NCBI RefSeq assembly: GCF_003722355.1
Contig: NZ_QWDD01000001.1
Coordinates: 496,001 to 560,000 of the forward strand
Origin: Methylocystis hirsuta
GTDB taxonomy: Bacteria; Pseudomonadota; Alphaproteobacteria; Rhizobiales; Beijerinckiaceae
Direction of reading: 5' to 3'
DNA length: 64,000 nucleotides
The notes under the pieces were generated by a model. That model did not search any database and was not told the DNA's origin. It was given only the letters and a program-made list of their open reading frames with translations. Positions 16,286 through 26,541 of this stretch are shown one piece after another (positions within the stretch are counted from its first letter, which is position 1; each line of letters starts with the position of its first letter). Position numbers and translations under genes: made by a program.

Positions 16286-17845
16286 ATGCTGACACGCATT
16301 GGCGCCAGCTTCGCGGCGCAGTGTCTGTCGCTGGCGCTGTCGTTTACAGACCGATTCCTGCTTGTAGGCATTCTGCTGCGAACCTGGGGCCCGGACGTCT
16401 ATGCCGACTGGACCATCTTGTTTGCATCCGTCGGCTTATTGAGGCTCGCCGAGTTCGGCCTCGGCATTTATTTCGGGAACGTTTGGCAACGCACGCATGC
16501 TTCGGGCGATGCCGTCACGTTCCGGCGCATGGTTCAGGTCTCGATCTTCTGCTACTGCCTGCTGGGTTGCATCCTCGCCACCATCGCCATCGCCATCGCC
16601 TTCTGCGGCAATCTGCGCCAGCTCCTGTCGATTGGCAGCATTTCGAGGAACGACACGATCGTTGTTTTTCTTCTGTTGGCGGCCGTCTCCATCTCAGGCA
16701 TATTGCGAGGGAGCATCTCGCAGATCTACCGCGGCCGGGGAGAATTCGCGCGCGGGCTCTTCGTATCGTCGCTGACGATGGCGGCTTCACTGTCGTGCGC
16801 GATCATCGCTGGACTGCTCGGCGTCACACCTTTGGGTCTCGCCGTCGTCTACGTGTCATGCGATCTGCTGGCTGGCTCCGCCATCGTTGTGCGCGACATC
16901 TCGCATCGTCATCCCGATCTGCGGCTCCGACCCGCCAAGCCTACGGCAACGGAGCTAGGCGATCTGGTCGAACATGCCAAATGGTACGCGGTGCAGCAAG
17001 GAGCGCCGGTCGCGTGGCTGCAGATGCCCGTTCTCCTACTGGGCGGTTTGGGCGTGGACGGCAGCGCCTTGGTGAGCTTCGTCATCCTGCGAACGCTGAC
17101 CAACACCGCCCGGCAATTGGCCATGATGGCGTCCCTCTCTGTCGGTGTCGAGATCGCCCCCGCGTTTCACCGGGGCAACCGGGAGCATACCGCTGGGCAT
17201 CTCTCGACGGTGGCGACCACGCTCGCCGCTTTGACTGGCGCGCTGACCGTCGCAATGGCGCTGTTAACTAAGGATTTCGTCGAACTGTGGACCGGGCGGC
17301 GCGACCTGTTCGATGCCGCGACTCTATTCTGGCTGGTCGCTGCGGCAGTCATTGCGACACCTGCCGTGCCGCTTGGAACGCTGTTCATGCTTAGCAACAG
17401 GCCGAAGCCGGCTGCGCTCGCAAACTTGGTGCAGCTCGGCATCGGCATCGTCTTCTGCGCGACCCTCACCGGCCGTTTCGGGGCGGGGGGGGCCGCTGCT
17501 GGGCTCGCGCTCGGAGAGGCCGCGGCCTCTGGGATCCTCCTGCCAGTCCTTGCGCAACGCCATTTCGGCATTGACGCTCCACGCTATATGGTCGCTTGCA
17601 TGAGGGCTTTCGTGGCCTCGGCAATCTGGTGCGGTTTGGCTGGCGGACTGGCCGTGATGCTGATCGGCTCATCTACGCCTGCCACTTTCGTGGTCTGCAC
17701 CGCGTTTTGGGGTCTCTTTGGCCTGGCGCCGGCCATCACCATGAGCCTGACACGATCGCTGCGCAACCGCCTCAAACACGCTCTGGTCACCGCCACGACT
17801 CGCCTGCTCCGGCGGTGGGACCCGACCATGAGGCATCGCCCATGA
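16286..17845 (+). CDS. Wzx-like polysaccharide flippase (oligosaccharide flippase/MATE-like)
   Basis: This 519-residue integral membrane protein has around twelve to fourteen hydrophobic segments. The N-terminus is typical of the polysaccharide transporter family (an amphipathic start, then DRFLLVGILLRTWGPDVYADW and RLAEFGLGIYFGN). It would move undecaprenyl-linked repeat units across the inner membrane for Wzy-dependent polymerisation, pairing with the polymerase-like gene at 8539. GGGAGG lies 6 bases before the ATG. A long overlapping frame on the same strand (16267-17271) is a high-GC artefact. The flippase assignment is good, and the transported unit is unknown. Confidence 0.82.
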   Translation: MLTRIGASFAAQCLSLALSFTDRFLLVGILLRTWGPDVYADWTILFASVGLLRLAEFGLGIYFGNVWQRTHASGDAVTFRRMVQVSIFCYCLLGCILATIAIAIAFCGNLRQLLSIGSISRNDTIVVFLLLAAVSISGILRGSISQIYRGRGEFARGLFVSSLTMAASLSCAIIAGLLGVTPLGLAVVYVSCDLLAGSAIVVRDISHRHPDLRLRPAKPTATELGDLVEHAKWYAVQQGAPVAWLQMPVLLLGGLGVDGSALVSFVILRTLTNTARQLAMMASLSVGVEIAPAFHRGNREHTAGHLSTVATTLAALTGALTVAMALLTKDFVELWTGRRDLFDAATLFWLVAAAVIATPAVPLGTLFMLSNRPKPAALANLVQLGIGIVFCATLTGRFGAGGAAAGLALGEAAASGILLPVLAQRHFGIDAPRYMVACMRAFVASAIWCGLAGGLAVMLIGSSTPATFVVCTAFWGLFGLAPAITMSLTRSLRNRLKHALVTATTRLLRRWDPTMRHRP

Positions 17846-18019
17846 ATGCCTGATCTGTATGCGATCGCGATGACAGGCGCGCTGCGTCCCCTCGGCGTCG
17901 ATGCCGTAGAGCCGGAAACATGTAATTTGTTGCTTGGTCGACGAGCCGCGGCCCGCTGTCCGATTTACAGATCCGCGCGAGCTACCGGCCTTGATTTCTC
18001 GAAATGGCGCGAGAAGGCG

Positions 18020-19303
18020 ATGAAGGCCATTTTCGTCAGCGACGTTAGTCCCGCCAGGGGACATATCTTCGGCCTGCGAGTCTCCTCCTTCGCGCGCTAT
18101 GGCTCGGCGCGGGCACTGCGTCGTCGTGTTTTCTCCTACTCACGACCCCGAAGAGGTTACCGTCGCTCCCCAAGATCTTGCGGCGTTGCTTCAGAGCCAC
18201 GATTGGGCCGCGCCTTTATTCGTTACTGCGCGCCCCCAAATGGTCCCGCATATTGAAGCGGCCCGGAACGAGACGCGCCGGCGCGCTTGCGTAAAATGTT
18301 GACGGCCTATCTCTTGGCTTTCGAAGGCGGCGTGCATGGAGATTGGGAACGAGGAGCTCGGCCTCTCGCTCACGCGCTCGCCGCCGAGTTTCGTCCTGAC
18401 GCCGTATGGGCCGTATTTGGAAACGCGAGCACGCTCGTTGTCGCGCAGAAATTGGCGCGCGCGGCGGGCGCGCCCTGGTTTATGGATATCAAGGATAATT
18501 GGGAAAGCTACACGCCGGCCGCAGTTCGCGGCTTGATGGCGCGCCGATTCAAGGATGCCGCCGGCTACACCAGCAATGCACATTTGCATGCCGACATCGC
18601 CGCCCGCTTCCTGCCGCATCGGCAAACGATACTCTACTCCGGCGTCGCAGATGCGATGGCCGCTCCGCCTGACGCCAACGCCCGGAGCGACCGATTCCTC
18701 CTCACTCTTGTCGGAAGCACATATCGGGATGAGATGCTGGCGCATTTCCTGTCGGGGCTCCAGCGGTGGCTCACGACCCTCACGCCGAGCGATCGCCAGA
18801 AGGTGTCGCTGCGCTATGTCGGAATGGCGCGATCCGCCGTCGATCGGGTGTTGTCGCGCGTGAACGTCAGCTGCGCGATCGAAACGAGTGAAAATATTCC
18901 CCATGCCGAACTGGCCAAACTCTGCCAGTCCGCCGCGGCCAACTGCTATCTTTGGACGCCTTACACGTTCCACCACAAGCTTCTAGAATTGCTTTCGACT
19001 CGTCGCCCGATCATCTCCTATCCTGGCGAGCACGACGAATCGTGTCGTCTTTCACGAGAAGTGAATGGCGAGTTGATCGTCTGTTCAGACGAGGAAAGGC
19101 TCATCGCCGCCTTCGACGCCGTATGGAAACGCTGGGCAGCAGGCGAGATATGCGGCAATGCCTGCGACATATCCGGACTGAATTGGGACGCAGGCACTGA
19201 AATGCTCGAGAAACTCTTGCAGTCGGCGCTTCCGAGAAGTGGGCGATCGCGGCAGTCTGAGGCCGTCGAGGGACTTATGGACCGCCCGTTAAGCGAACGC
19301 TAG
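18020..19303 (+). pseudogene. Glycosyltransferase gene (GT-B) interrupted by two compensating frameshifts
   Basis: An ATG at 18020 with GAGAAGG upstream opens KAIFVSDVSPARGHIFGLR, a GT-B N-terminus. Near 18095 the coding frame shifts (+1) and continues with MARRGHCVVVFSPTHDPEEV. Near 18275-18287 it shifts back and runs uninterrupted from LRKMLTAYLLAFEGG to the stop at 19303, including MDIKDNWESY, YTSNAHLHADIA and the C-terminal IPHAELAKLCQSAA. The three parts join into one plausible 427-residue enzyme. Either the gene is inactive or the two single-base differences are sequence errors. The 338-residue 3' frame alone would lack the acceptor loop. The 174 bases before it (17846-18019) show nothing I can assign. 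Confidence 0.7.
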
Positions 19304-19363
19304 GAAGACGCACCGCTTACGCGAAACGCCGCCTCGCGAGCAACATCCCAATGGAGCGCGCCG

Positions 19364-21712
19364 ATGACATCGAAAAATTCCCGTTCGCGGCGGGTGGTCA
19401 TGGCGGGTTTGATCGCTGCGCCGGTGGCGGGAGGCATTTCGTCTCGGGCAATCGCGGTAGACGGCGAGTGCGCTCTCCCTTTCACGCCGAATATGCCTAT
19501 CGTCAATAGCATTGCCGCTTTGCGCTGCGCTCCGCGCAAAGCCAGAGCAATTTACTTGATGGATGGAGACGTTGACGCGAGTCGCAGCGGCGTATTTGTC
19601 TGGGACTCGACCATCAGCGCCAAGTTGCACCAAATCGACGCGATCGACGCCGACGGCGTGGGCCAAGGCATATTCGTGGCGCCTCGAGCCGATAAGGACG
19701 GCGCTTGGCGCCGGGTTCACGACGGCGCGATCGACCCCCGCTGGTATGGACTCGAAAAAGGAACCGGCAAATTGCCGGACGTTTGGGAGAAGAACCGGCG
19801 CGCCATCCAGCGCGCGATCGACCTCATCCAGCTCGGCGCGGCGCAAGGCTACGTTTCCATCCCGGCCGGAGATTACGAATTCAGCGGCACGATCCATCAA
19901 GGTTACGGCGTCTCCTACACTACACTCGTCGTCAAAGGCGCGGGCCGCCGCTATGGCTCTGTGCCTGGAAGCGGCACCATCCTCTGGCATCGGGGATCGA
20001 CCCATTACCAAGCCTGGAACATGCAGGGCCAAAGAGCGCCGCGGCTGAGCCATCTTTCGATACGAGGTTCGCTCTATGGCGCCATCTACCAGACGCTTTT
20101 CTCGCCTGCCGACAAAAGATTGCACGAAGAGAGCTACAATGTCGCGCCGGACAGATCGGATGGCGGCGATGGCCGCTACAATCCTTACGCCGGCGTCACC
20201 ATAGACGCATTCGCGGGGGATCGCCCGCAAGCTTCTTACCCTGATGTGGCGTACAATAGATCACTCGGCGCCGTGCCTCAATATGGCAAGCTCTTTTCTT
20301 CTCAAATGACGCTCGACGACGTGGATATCAGCGGCTTTATTGCGGGTGTTTGCGTTCAACCGTGCAACGCGGACGGAAATGGCGATTACCTGCTGCTGGA
20401 AAGATGCGCGGTCAACTACAACAAATTCGCGATTAGCGTCGGCAATGGACAGTCTCGCATCGTCGGCGCGCGCAACAGTCTCTTCAACGGCGCGTTCTGC
20501 GCGCTGACGAACTCTCGGCACGGGCGCCAAATCGGTCAATTTGGAGGGGAATTTTCAACCTGTGAAATAGGCATCTCGGTCTGGCTAGGCGAAATAAATC
20601 TGAGCTTCTCCACCAATCTGAAGTTCACGGGCTGCAAGAGTGAATCCGTCTGGGCCTGCTTCAAAACGACTGGAGTTGGCGGATCTATTTCATTCGAAGC
20701 TTGCGACCTCAATTTCAACTGGCAACTTGACCCCGGCCTTGGCGTCCCGCCGCATATGATTACGGGAGATGGCGCGAACGTCGAGTTCAATCGCTGTTCG
20801 CTGCGCTACGCCACGATCTTCTCAAGCGAGGCGAGGCTCTTAAGGTTCGTCGGATACGGGCTGCTGTTAGCATATAGCAACATGAAGCCGATCGGACCGT
20901 GGTCGATCCCGAGCCATCAGGCCTTTCCCGCAGGTGTTCTGGCAGGAGGCGCCTCGAATGCCCCGCAAGAAATTCGTTATCGGGCTCACAAGCTTAGCCC
21001 GGATCGGACGAAGGGAATAGACGCCGGATGGCGCTCAACCGATGGCGCCGATGACTTCACACTTGGCCGCAACGATCTCTCTCCCTTTTTCCAACAGCAT
21101 TCACAGCCCCGTCAAACTGATTACGGGCCGGGGCAGAAAACCATCGTTCGGCCTCGTTGGTCGAAGCTCCTGCCAAAAAAGCGCACCCATTTCGAACTCT
21201 TGGAGCGGCGGCTCATCTTGACGTTGCCTCGCGAGATAGACGACTCGCTGGCGATGTTCGACGGCTTCTGCCCCGGGGACCTGCTGAGGTGCCGAGAGAC
21301 GGGGACTGTCTTTGTCTGCAAAAGCCGTGTCGGCGCTGTATTGGAATACCAACAGGAAAGTAATTTTCGGAATTCTGGCGGTGGCTGCATTGAAGAAATA
21401 CCAAATGACGGCGTCTGGGAATTTATCAATTGCAGGGTCTATCAGTTTTGCGATGGCTACGTCTCGGTCGCGGCCCAGGCTGGAAGCCCGCATCTCAGAA
21501 TCGACGGCGGGGCGTTCCCATCGGAACTTGCGCCCGCCGACGCTCTTTTGCTCTGTTTTGAAAGCCGAGCGTGGCTTGCCCAAAAGCCAGAATCGATTGT
21601 CGCATCGGTTGATCGCGAGAATGGTTTGATCACGATGCGAGGGGGAGCCCGCGAGACGGTCAGCGGCGTCATCACGGGCTTTGCGATCAGCGCGCCGCCG
21701 CCGAATAGTTGA
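19364..21712 (+). CDS. Exported right-handed beta-helix protein (polysaccharide lyase/hydrolase-like fold)
   Basis: The 782-residue protein starts with SRSRRVVMAGLIAAPVAGG, a twin-arginine followed by a hydrophobic stretch and an A-x-A-like site, suggesting Tat export. The body has pectate-lyase-like features: IPAGDYEFSGTIHQGYG, then many short strands with turn residues and Asn/Cys ladders (DVDISGFIAGVCVQPCNADG, LLLERCAVNYNKFAISVGNG). Such folds occur in glycan lyases, epimerases and tailspike depolymerases. No catalytic triad can be assigned by eye. GGAG lies 7 bases before ATG 19364. Placed at the end of the glycan cluster, it may trim or modify the polymer after export, but activity is inferred. 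Confidence 0.65.
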   Translation: MTSKNSRSRRVVMAGLIAAPVAGGISSRAIAVDGECALPFTPNMPIVNSIAALRCAPRKARAIYLMDGDVDASRSGVFVWDSTISAKLHQIDAIDADGVGQGIFVAPRADKDGAWRRVHDGAIDPRWYGLEKGTGKLPDVWEKNRRAIQRAIDLIQLGAAQGYVSIPAGDYEFSGTIHQGYGVSYTTLVVKGAGRRYGSVPGSGTILWHRGSTHYQAWNMQGQRAPRLSHLSIRGSLYGAIYQTLFSPADKRLHEESYNVAPDRSDGGDGRYNPYAGVTIDAFAGDRPQASYPDVAYNRSLGAVPQYGKLFSSQMTLDDVDISGFIAGVCVQPCNADGNGDYLLLERCAVNYNKFAISVGNGQSRIVGARNSLFNGAFCALTNSRHGRQIGQFGGEFSTCEIGISVWLGEINLSFSTNLKFTGCKSESVWACFKTTGVGGSISFEACDLNFNWQLDPGLGVPPHMITGDGANVEFNRCSLRYATIFSSEARLLRFVGYGLLLAYSNMKPIGPWSIPSHQAFPAGVLAGGASNAPQEIRYRAHKLSPDRTKGIDAGWRSTDGADDFTLGRNDLSPFFQQHSQPRQTDYGPGQKTIVRPRWSKLLPKKRTHFELLERRLILTLPREIDDSLAMFDGFCPGDLLRCRETGTVFVCKSRVGAVLEYQQESNFRNSGGGCIEEIPNDGVWEFINCRVYQFCDGYVSVAAQAGSPHLRIDGGAFPSELAPADALLLCFESRAWLAQKPESIVASVDRENGLITMRGGARETVSGVITGFAISAPPPNS

Positions 21713-21790
21713 CTTTGCTTTCGCCGCTTGCTGTCGAGCGGGGCGGGCGCGCCTTTCGCGATGGATCGAATCCTGACTTCAGCGGGCTGG

Positions 21791-22813
21791 TCAGACACCA
21801 TAGTAGCGTCTGTACCACTCGACAAAGTTCGCGACACCCTCACGTACCGGCGTTGCGGGCTTGTAGCCGGTGGTCTTCAGAAGTTCCGAAACGTCTGCGA
21901 AAGTATCAGGCACATCACCGGGCTGGAGAGGTAGAAGCTCCTTGATCGCTTTACGTCCAAGGCACTCCTCTAATGCATCGATATATTCCGTCAATTTTAC
22001 CGGCGCATTGCTTCCGATATTGAGGATACGAAATGGCGCGTTCGAAGTCGCCGGGTCAGGATCGTCGCTCGACCAATCGGGGTTGGGCAGTGACGGTTGA
22101 TCGCTCACGCGGATGACGCCTTCGACGATATCCGCGACATAGGTGAAATCGCGGGTATGATTGCCATGATTGAAAACCTTGATCGGTTCGCCCGCTAGAA
22201 TGTTTTTCGTGAACAAGAACAGCGCCATATCGGGACGCCCCCAAGGCCCGTACACAGTGAAAAAACGAAGACCAGTCGTCGGCAGGCGAAACAAATGGCT
22301 GTAGGCGTGGGCCATGAGCTCGTTCGCACGTTTGGTCGCCGCGTAAAATTGGAGAGGATGATCGACGCCTCGGTGCTCCGAAAATGGGATTCGCGTGTTT
22401 GCGCCGTAGACGCTCGACGTCGATGCATAGGTCAGATGCGGGGTTTCCGCATGCCGGCACATTTCTAGGATGTTTGTGAAGGCGACGAGGTTCGACTCAA
22501 CGTAATCTTGCGGGTGCGTGATACTATGCCTAACGCCAGCCTGCGCGGCGAGATGAATGACGCGGTCGAAAGAATGTGCCTGGAAACACCGATCGAGGGC
22601 CGTCTTGTCAACTAGGTTCGCCTGCACGAACGCGTAGCTGCCGTCGCTCGTCTGAGCGATTTTTTCGAGTTCCGTGAGACGCGCCACCTTGAGCGCTGGA
22701 TCGTAATAGGCGTTGACGCTGTCGAACCCAACGACGTCATCGCCGCGCTCGAGCAAAGTCTTCACTGTGTGAAATCCGATGAAGCCGGCGCTGCCGGTTA
22801 CGAGGACTTTCAT
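21791..22813 (-). CDS. NAD-dependent uronate 4-epimerase (CapI/LpsL type)
   Basis: This 340-residue extended SDR protein has the Rossmann motif GSAGFIG at residues 7-13, the active-site pair Y-A-A-T-K (Tyr and Lys of YxxxK), a Ser/Thr-rich segment ASTSSVYG before it, and [11 protein letters not shown], typical of UDP-glucuronate 4-epimerases. It would convert UDP-glucuronate to UDP-galacturonate, or the N-acetylated equivalents. It starts 1 base after the stop of the TviB-type dehydrogenase, so the two form a two-step uronate pathway. It is convergent with the beta-helix gene. N-acetylated versus plain substrate is open, because its partner dehydrogenase looks specific for UDP-GlcNAc. Confidence 0.83.
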   Translation of the reverse strand: MKVLVTGSAGFIGFHTVKTLLERGDDVVGFDSVNAYYDPALKVARLTELEKIAQTSDGSYAFVQANLVDKTALDRCFQAHSFDRVIHLAAQAGVRHSITHPQDYVESNLVAFTNILEMCRHAETPHLTYASTSSVYGANTRIPFSEHRGVDHPLQFYAATKRANELMAHAYSHLFRLPTTGLRFFTVYGPWGRPDMALFLFTKNILAGEPIKVFNHGNHTRDFTYVADIVEGVIRVSDQPSLPNPDWSSDDPDPATSNAPFRILNIGSNAPVKLTEYIDALEECLGRKAIKELLPLQPGDVPDTFADVSELLKTTGYKPATPVREGVANFVEWYRRYYGV

Positions 22814-22814
22814 C

Positions 22815-24092
22815 TCATAGTCTCCCGTCGCTTTCGGTGCGCGCGAAAATCCCTTTAGTGTCGAAAAGAATCGCTCGAGGTTTGCCTAGGGCTCGCAGCC
22901 GCTTGGGGCCCATTTCGATGAACTCATTATGACCAGTAGTGACGATAATGGCATCGTACAGTATGCCGTCCGGCAGCGGAGTAATTAGCTTGATGCCCAT
23001 CTCATGTTCGGCTTCCTCCGCGTTCGCCCACGGGTCGAAAACGTCAACCTCTGCATGAAACTCCCTCAGAGATTCGATAACGTCGACAACCTTGGAGTTC
23101 CTCAAATCAGGGCAGTTTTCCTTGAATGTCAGGCCCATCACCAAAATGCGGCTCCCGACAACAGGAAATTGATTGCGCATCATTAGACGCGCAACCCTGT
23201 CGGCGACATAGGGTCCCATTCTGTCGTTAATGCGTCGCCCGGCGAGGATTACTTCAGGATGGTAGCCGACCTCCTGGGCGCGGTGCGTCAAATAATAAGG
23301 GTCGACGCCAATGCAATGACCGCCAACCAGGCCCGGCGTGAACCGGAGGAAGTTCCATTTGGTTCCCGCTGCAGCGAGAACGTCTTGTGTGTCGATGCCC
23401 AGCTTGTGGAAAATGATCGCGAGTTCGTTCATCAAGGCGATGTTGAGGTCGCGCTGAGTGTTCTCAATCACTTTCGCTGCTTCAGCGACTTCGATGGAGC
23501 TAGCTTTGTGCGTGCCGGCTACGATAATGGATTTGTAAAGAGCGTCCACGGCGTCGGCCGCTTCCGGTGTCGAGCCGCTTGTCACTTTGGTAATTGTCGG
23601 CAGACGGTGCATTTTGTCACCGGGGTTGATGCGTTCGGGACTATAGCCGACGAAGAAGTCCTCGTTGAAGGCAAGGCCGGAAGCCGCTTCAAGGATTGGC
23701 ACACAAATCTCGCGCGTGCATCCTGGGTATACAGTCGATTCGAAGACGACGATGCTTCCGCGTTCCATGACGCGTCCAACCGTATCGGAAGCCATTTTGA
23801 GTAGAGTCATGTCAGGACGCTGGGCCTGATCGACGGGGGTAGGGACCGCCACGATGAAGATGCGGCAGCATTTCAGGTCATTGGGATCTGAAGTATAGGT
23901 CAGGTGCTGGGCGCCCGCCAATTCGTTACACTCAACCTCGCGAGTGCTGTCATGGCCTGAGCGGAGTTCAGCAATGCGATGGGGCTGAATGTCGAAGCCC
24001 ACGACAGGGCGAATTTTACCGAATTCCACGGCGATGGGTAGTCCGACGTAGCCAAGTCCGACGACCGCGATCGTTTCGTTTTCAAGATGCAT
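22815..24092 (-). CDS. tviB: UDP-N-acetylhexosamine 6-dehydrogenase, TviB type
   Basis: The 425-residue protein follows TviB of the Vi-antigen pathway closely. It has N-terminal [15 protein letters not shown], the substrate-binding [20 protein letters not shown], the catalytic Lys region [17 protein letters not shown], and the catalytic Cys in [12 protein letters not shown]. The family performs two-step NAD-dependent oxidation of the C6 hydroxyl of UDP-GlcNAc (or UDP-GalNAc) to the uronic acid. The ATG at 24092 has GGAGG 5 bases upstream; a GTG 15 bases further out precedes that site and is rejected. It is followed 1 base later by the uronate epimerase. Upstream lies an IS5 relic, so its promoter must lie in 24093-24120 or within the relic. 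Confidence 0.88.
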   Translation of the reverse strand: MHLENETIAVVGLGYVGLPIAVEFGKIRPVVGFDIQPHRIAELRSGHDSTREVECNELAGAQHLTYTSDPNDLKCCRIFIVAVPTPVDQAQRPDMTLLKMASDTVGRVMERGSIVVFESTVYPGCTREICVPILEAASGLAFNEDFFVGYSPERINPGDKMHRLPTITKVTSGSTPEAADAVDALYKSIIVAGTHKASSIEVAEAAKVIENTQRDLNIALMNELAIIFHKLGIDTQDVLAAAGTKWNFLRFTPGLVGGHCIGVDPYYLTHRAQEVGYHPEVILAGRRINDRMGPYVADRVARLMMRNQFPVVGSRILVMGLTFKENCPDLRNSKVVDVIESLREFHAEVDVFDPWANAEEAEHEMGIKLITPLPDGILYDAIIVTTGHNEFIEMGPKRLRALGKPRAILFDTKGIFARTESDGRL

Positions 24093-24119
24093 ATTTCCTC
24101 CCCACACACTTCGATTGTT

Positions 24120-24838
24120 CTAAGATTCCGTTTTGAGAATGTCGTTCAGAGAGCAATCCTTCGCAAGATGAGGCCACCCATTGTGACACGGATCAGGGCT
24201 TTTGAGACGTCGATGCGCTTTTCGAAAGCTCGCACGCTGCCCCCGCCAGCCGGTCACCCACCCGAAGGTTCGCGCGGCGACCCAGCGTCGCGGCAGAACT
24301 TTAAAGCCCGGATCGGCGTCGATCCTTCGCGCGATCTCTATTACGAACTCCTCGAACGTCGTCCATGAGTTTTCTGCGATCATAGGCGCCATCGGCGAAG
24401 ACATGTTTGACCCGCGCCAGCGCTTGCGGAAGGCGTCCAGGATATACTGCGCGCCGGCGGAGTTGGAAACATCCGCTGTGGTCAGATTGACGATAGGCAG
24501 TTATCCGTCCGCATCCACTGCAATGTGGCGCTTGCCCCCTTTGATTATCTCGCCGGCGTTGTAACTCCGCGCCTTGTGCGCCGGGCTCTCACCGATTGGT
24601 TGTCAATGACGCCAGCCGAGGAACTCGTCTCGCGGCCTGTGCGTTCGCGGTCGATCATCGGCGCCAGTCGATGGTCTCGAGCAGAAAGCGGCGCATGAAG
24701 CGGCGAACCCACCGGGTCTTTCGAGGGCTTGCGCCCTTTGAGCGGAGGCGAGGGCAGCAACGGCTCAACCCCTTCGCATTCTTCATCCATCAAATCCGTC
24801 GGGTAACGCGACGTTTTCTTCTCAATGGCGGCCATCAT
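24120..24838 (-). pseudogene. Degenerate IS5-family transposase
   Basis: Pieces of one DDE transposase appear in different frames on the minus strand. The N-terminus is KKTSRYPTDLMDEE with EPLLPSPPLKGRKPS, then SSAGVIDNQSVRA (the first catalytic Asp region). Near the other end are DADPGFKVLPRRW and ARTFGWVTGW (the C-terminal R-x-x-x-R-T-F-G-W signature, with Val-Ala where active copies have Val-Glu). The central region is deleted and several frame breaks occur, so it is dead. The remaining gap to 25197 contains no gene I can support; terminal inverted repeats were not identified. The relic separates the uronate genes from the Wzc/Wza operon. Confidence 0.75.
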
Positions 24839-25197
24839 GGCGCGATTCGCTCTCTGTCCGCATCCCGAGCTGAATCACGCCCCTCGATCCGCCGCAACCA
24901 TTCCCAAGCGGTCACTAAGCGCGATGTTCCCAACAGCCTCGGACAAAGTTGCTTGTGCCGCGTCGGAGTTGCCGGATGGGCGCCCTGCTCAAGGATGATT
25001 TGCAGCATGTGAACGAATAGGCCCTCGTGTTCAGCCCGACGCTCTGGGCTTTTCGTCATATCGAAGATCATTGTGACCCGGGGGCAAATCTCAAAGGGAA
25101 TGGCGGAGAAAGTCGGGCAAAGATGACAAACGTGATGCGAAAGAAACGTCGCGCGCCTGTAATATAATGATCGACAAACCCAGGGCGTTTTAATGCG

Positions 25198-26499
25198 CTA
25201 CTTGACTCGCTCGATTGCGACGTCGCTATAGTAAATTATCCCGGATGCAAGCTGCGCGACTAGGGTGAGCTTGGCGATTTGCGCCTGACATCCAACGTCA
25301 GGGACGCTGAACGCGAATTCAAACGAACGCGGCTCGGGAAAATCACCGACGGCCATTTTGCTTTCGCCGAGAGATAGCGGTCGCGGCGACGTTCCAGCGC
25401 AGGTAACGAGCCATTTGGGCCCGCGCGGCCCCACGACATTTCCTCTCAGCATACCCTTGAAGCGATATGCGCCCGGCGTGAGCACAACCATTTGCGATAC
25501 GTCCAAATTTTCTGTGCGGCCAGGTCTCATCTCGATTCGTAGCGTTGGTTTTCCGTCTCCGTCGGGATCCTTCACTATGTCGGCGTCAACGTCTCCTCGC
25601 GTGCGAATCGTCCAGTCAAACGGGACCCCCGAAGGCTTGGAGGCGAAACCGCCGTTGAAGAGAAACCCGGCGTCTTTCTGCTCCTCCGGAGAGAGGAATT
25701 GGAGCCAGACGTCGTATGCGTAGGAGTAAAGCTTTTGCTTGACCAGAAAGTCCAAATAGAAACGGACTTCTTCCGCTGTAGGCGCATAACCCTGATCCTT
25801 CATCGCGATCAGTAGGTTGAAAGGCGTTCGCGCGTCGGTGATGGCTTCGCTAATCATAGCAAAAAACGCTCTCCGCCACGCGGGCGCGGCGACGAGGAGT
25901 TGAACGACGAAGGGCCTCGCCTGTTCCTGCTCGGCCATACGTCCGAGCGCAGGAATCACTTCTTTCATCAGCTGTGGTTGGCTCCGCAGCGCCGCGTCTG
26001 CGTAATAAGCCGCAGCAGAGTAGTTCCTGCGTTCGAAGTTTCGGCGCATAAGCCAGAATGCGGCGAAGGATTGGCCTATGGATAGTCTTGTAGCTTCTCG
26101 CATCATCAGCTCAGCGGCGTCAGGATGTTTCTGAACGTCCGCAATTTGGCCTAAGAGACGAAATGCGCGGGGATTGAGCGGATCCTCGAGAATCGCTTTT
26201 TTCAAAAGAGGTTCCAGGCTACGCGCGACCGACTGACGCGTCGCTTCATCGGCCGATAAAAACTCAGAACCGTTCAACCGGCGATCCGCAAGCGCGACGA
26301 TCGCAGCTGGAGCATTGGACCTGATCGATAGGGCCCACTCCGGATCCCGTTTCGCAAGATAGGCGACCAGATTGTGCCTCAAAAGCAACCCGAGGAGCAG
26401 GATGCAGACTGCGGCGAGCAGGACTGCGCGAACCCACGGGAAGCGTGATGGCGGCGGCGTTGCGCCCACCATGCCATTTGGGCCGACTTGTGCGTCCAT
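25198..26499 (-). CDS. Membrane-anchored TPR-like protein with C-terminal beta-rich domain, EPS-associated
   Basis: The 433-residue protein has one membrane segment near the N-terminus (VLLAAVCILLLGLLLRH), then helical repeats resembling TPRs (residues about 80-250; NPRAFRLLGQIADVQKHPDA and similar). A C-terminal beta-rich domain of about 150 residues starts with LFNGGFASKPSGVPFDWTIR and resembles carbohydrate-binding jelly rolls. It lies directly downstream of the Wzc-type kinase gene (42-base gap) and so probably belongs to the same export machinery as an accessory periplasmic factor. The start ATG 26499 was preferred over a TTG at 26520. The function is not established, and the jelly-roll reading is inference. 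Confidence 0.6.
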   Translation of the reverse strand: MDAQVGPNGMVGATPPPSRFPWVRAVLLAAVCILLLGLLLRHNLVAYLAKRDPEWALSIRSNAPAAIVALADRRLNGSEFLSADEATRQSVARSLEPLLKKAILEDPLNPRAFRLLGQIADVQKHPDAAELMMREATRLSIGQSFAAFWLMRRNFERRNYSAAAYYADAALRSQPQLMKEVIPALGRMAEQEQARPFVVQLLVAAPAWRRAFFAMISEAITDARTPFNLLIAMKDQGYAPTAEEVRFYLDFLVKQKLYSYAYDVWLQFLSPEEQKDAGFLFNGGFASKPSGVPFDWTIRTRGDVDADIVKDPDGDGKPTLRIEMRPGRTENLDVSQMVVLTPGAYRFKGMLRGNVVGPRGPKWLVTCAGTSPRPLSLGESKMAVGDFPEPRSFEFAFSVPDVGCQAQIAKLTLVAQLASGIIYYSDVAIERVK

Positions 26500-26541
26500 G
26501 AAGCTCACTCGTCTGCTCAATGCTCGCGCGCAGCCTTGGAG

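Noticed and set aside
16267..17271. 334-codon open frame on the + strand overlapping the flippase gene
   Set aside because: It is out of frame with the flippase, is rich in Arg/His/Ser and has no domain; the flippase has membrane segments and a ribosome site.
24835..25071. 78-codon minus-strand frame next to the IS5 relic
   Set aside because: No recognisable motif and no ribosome site; it is not clearly part of the transposase.
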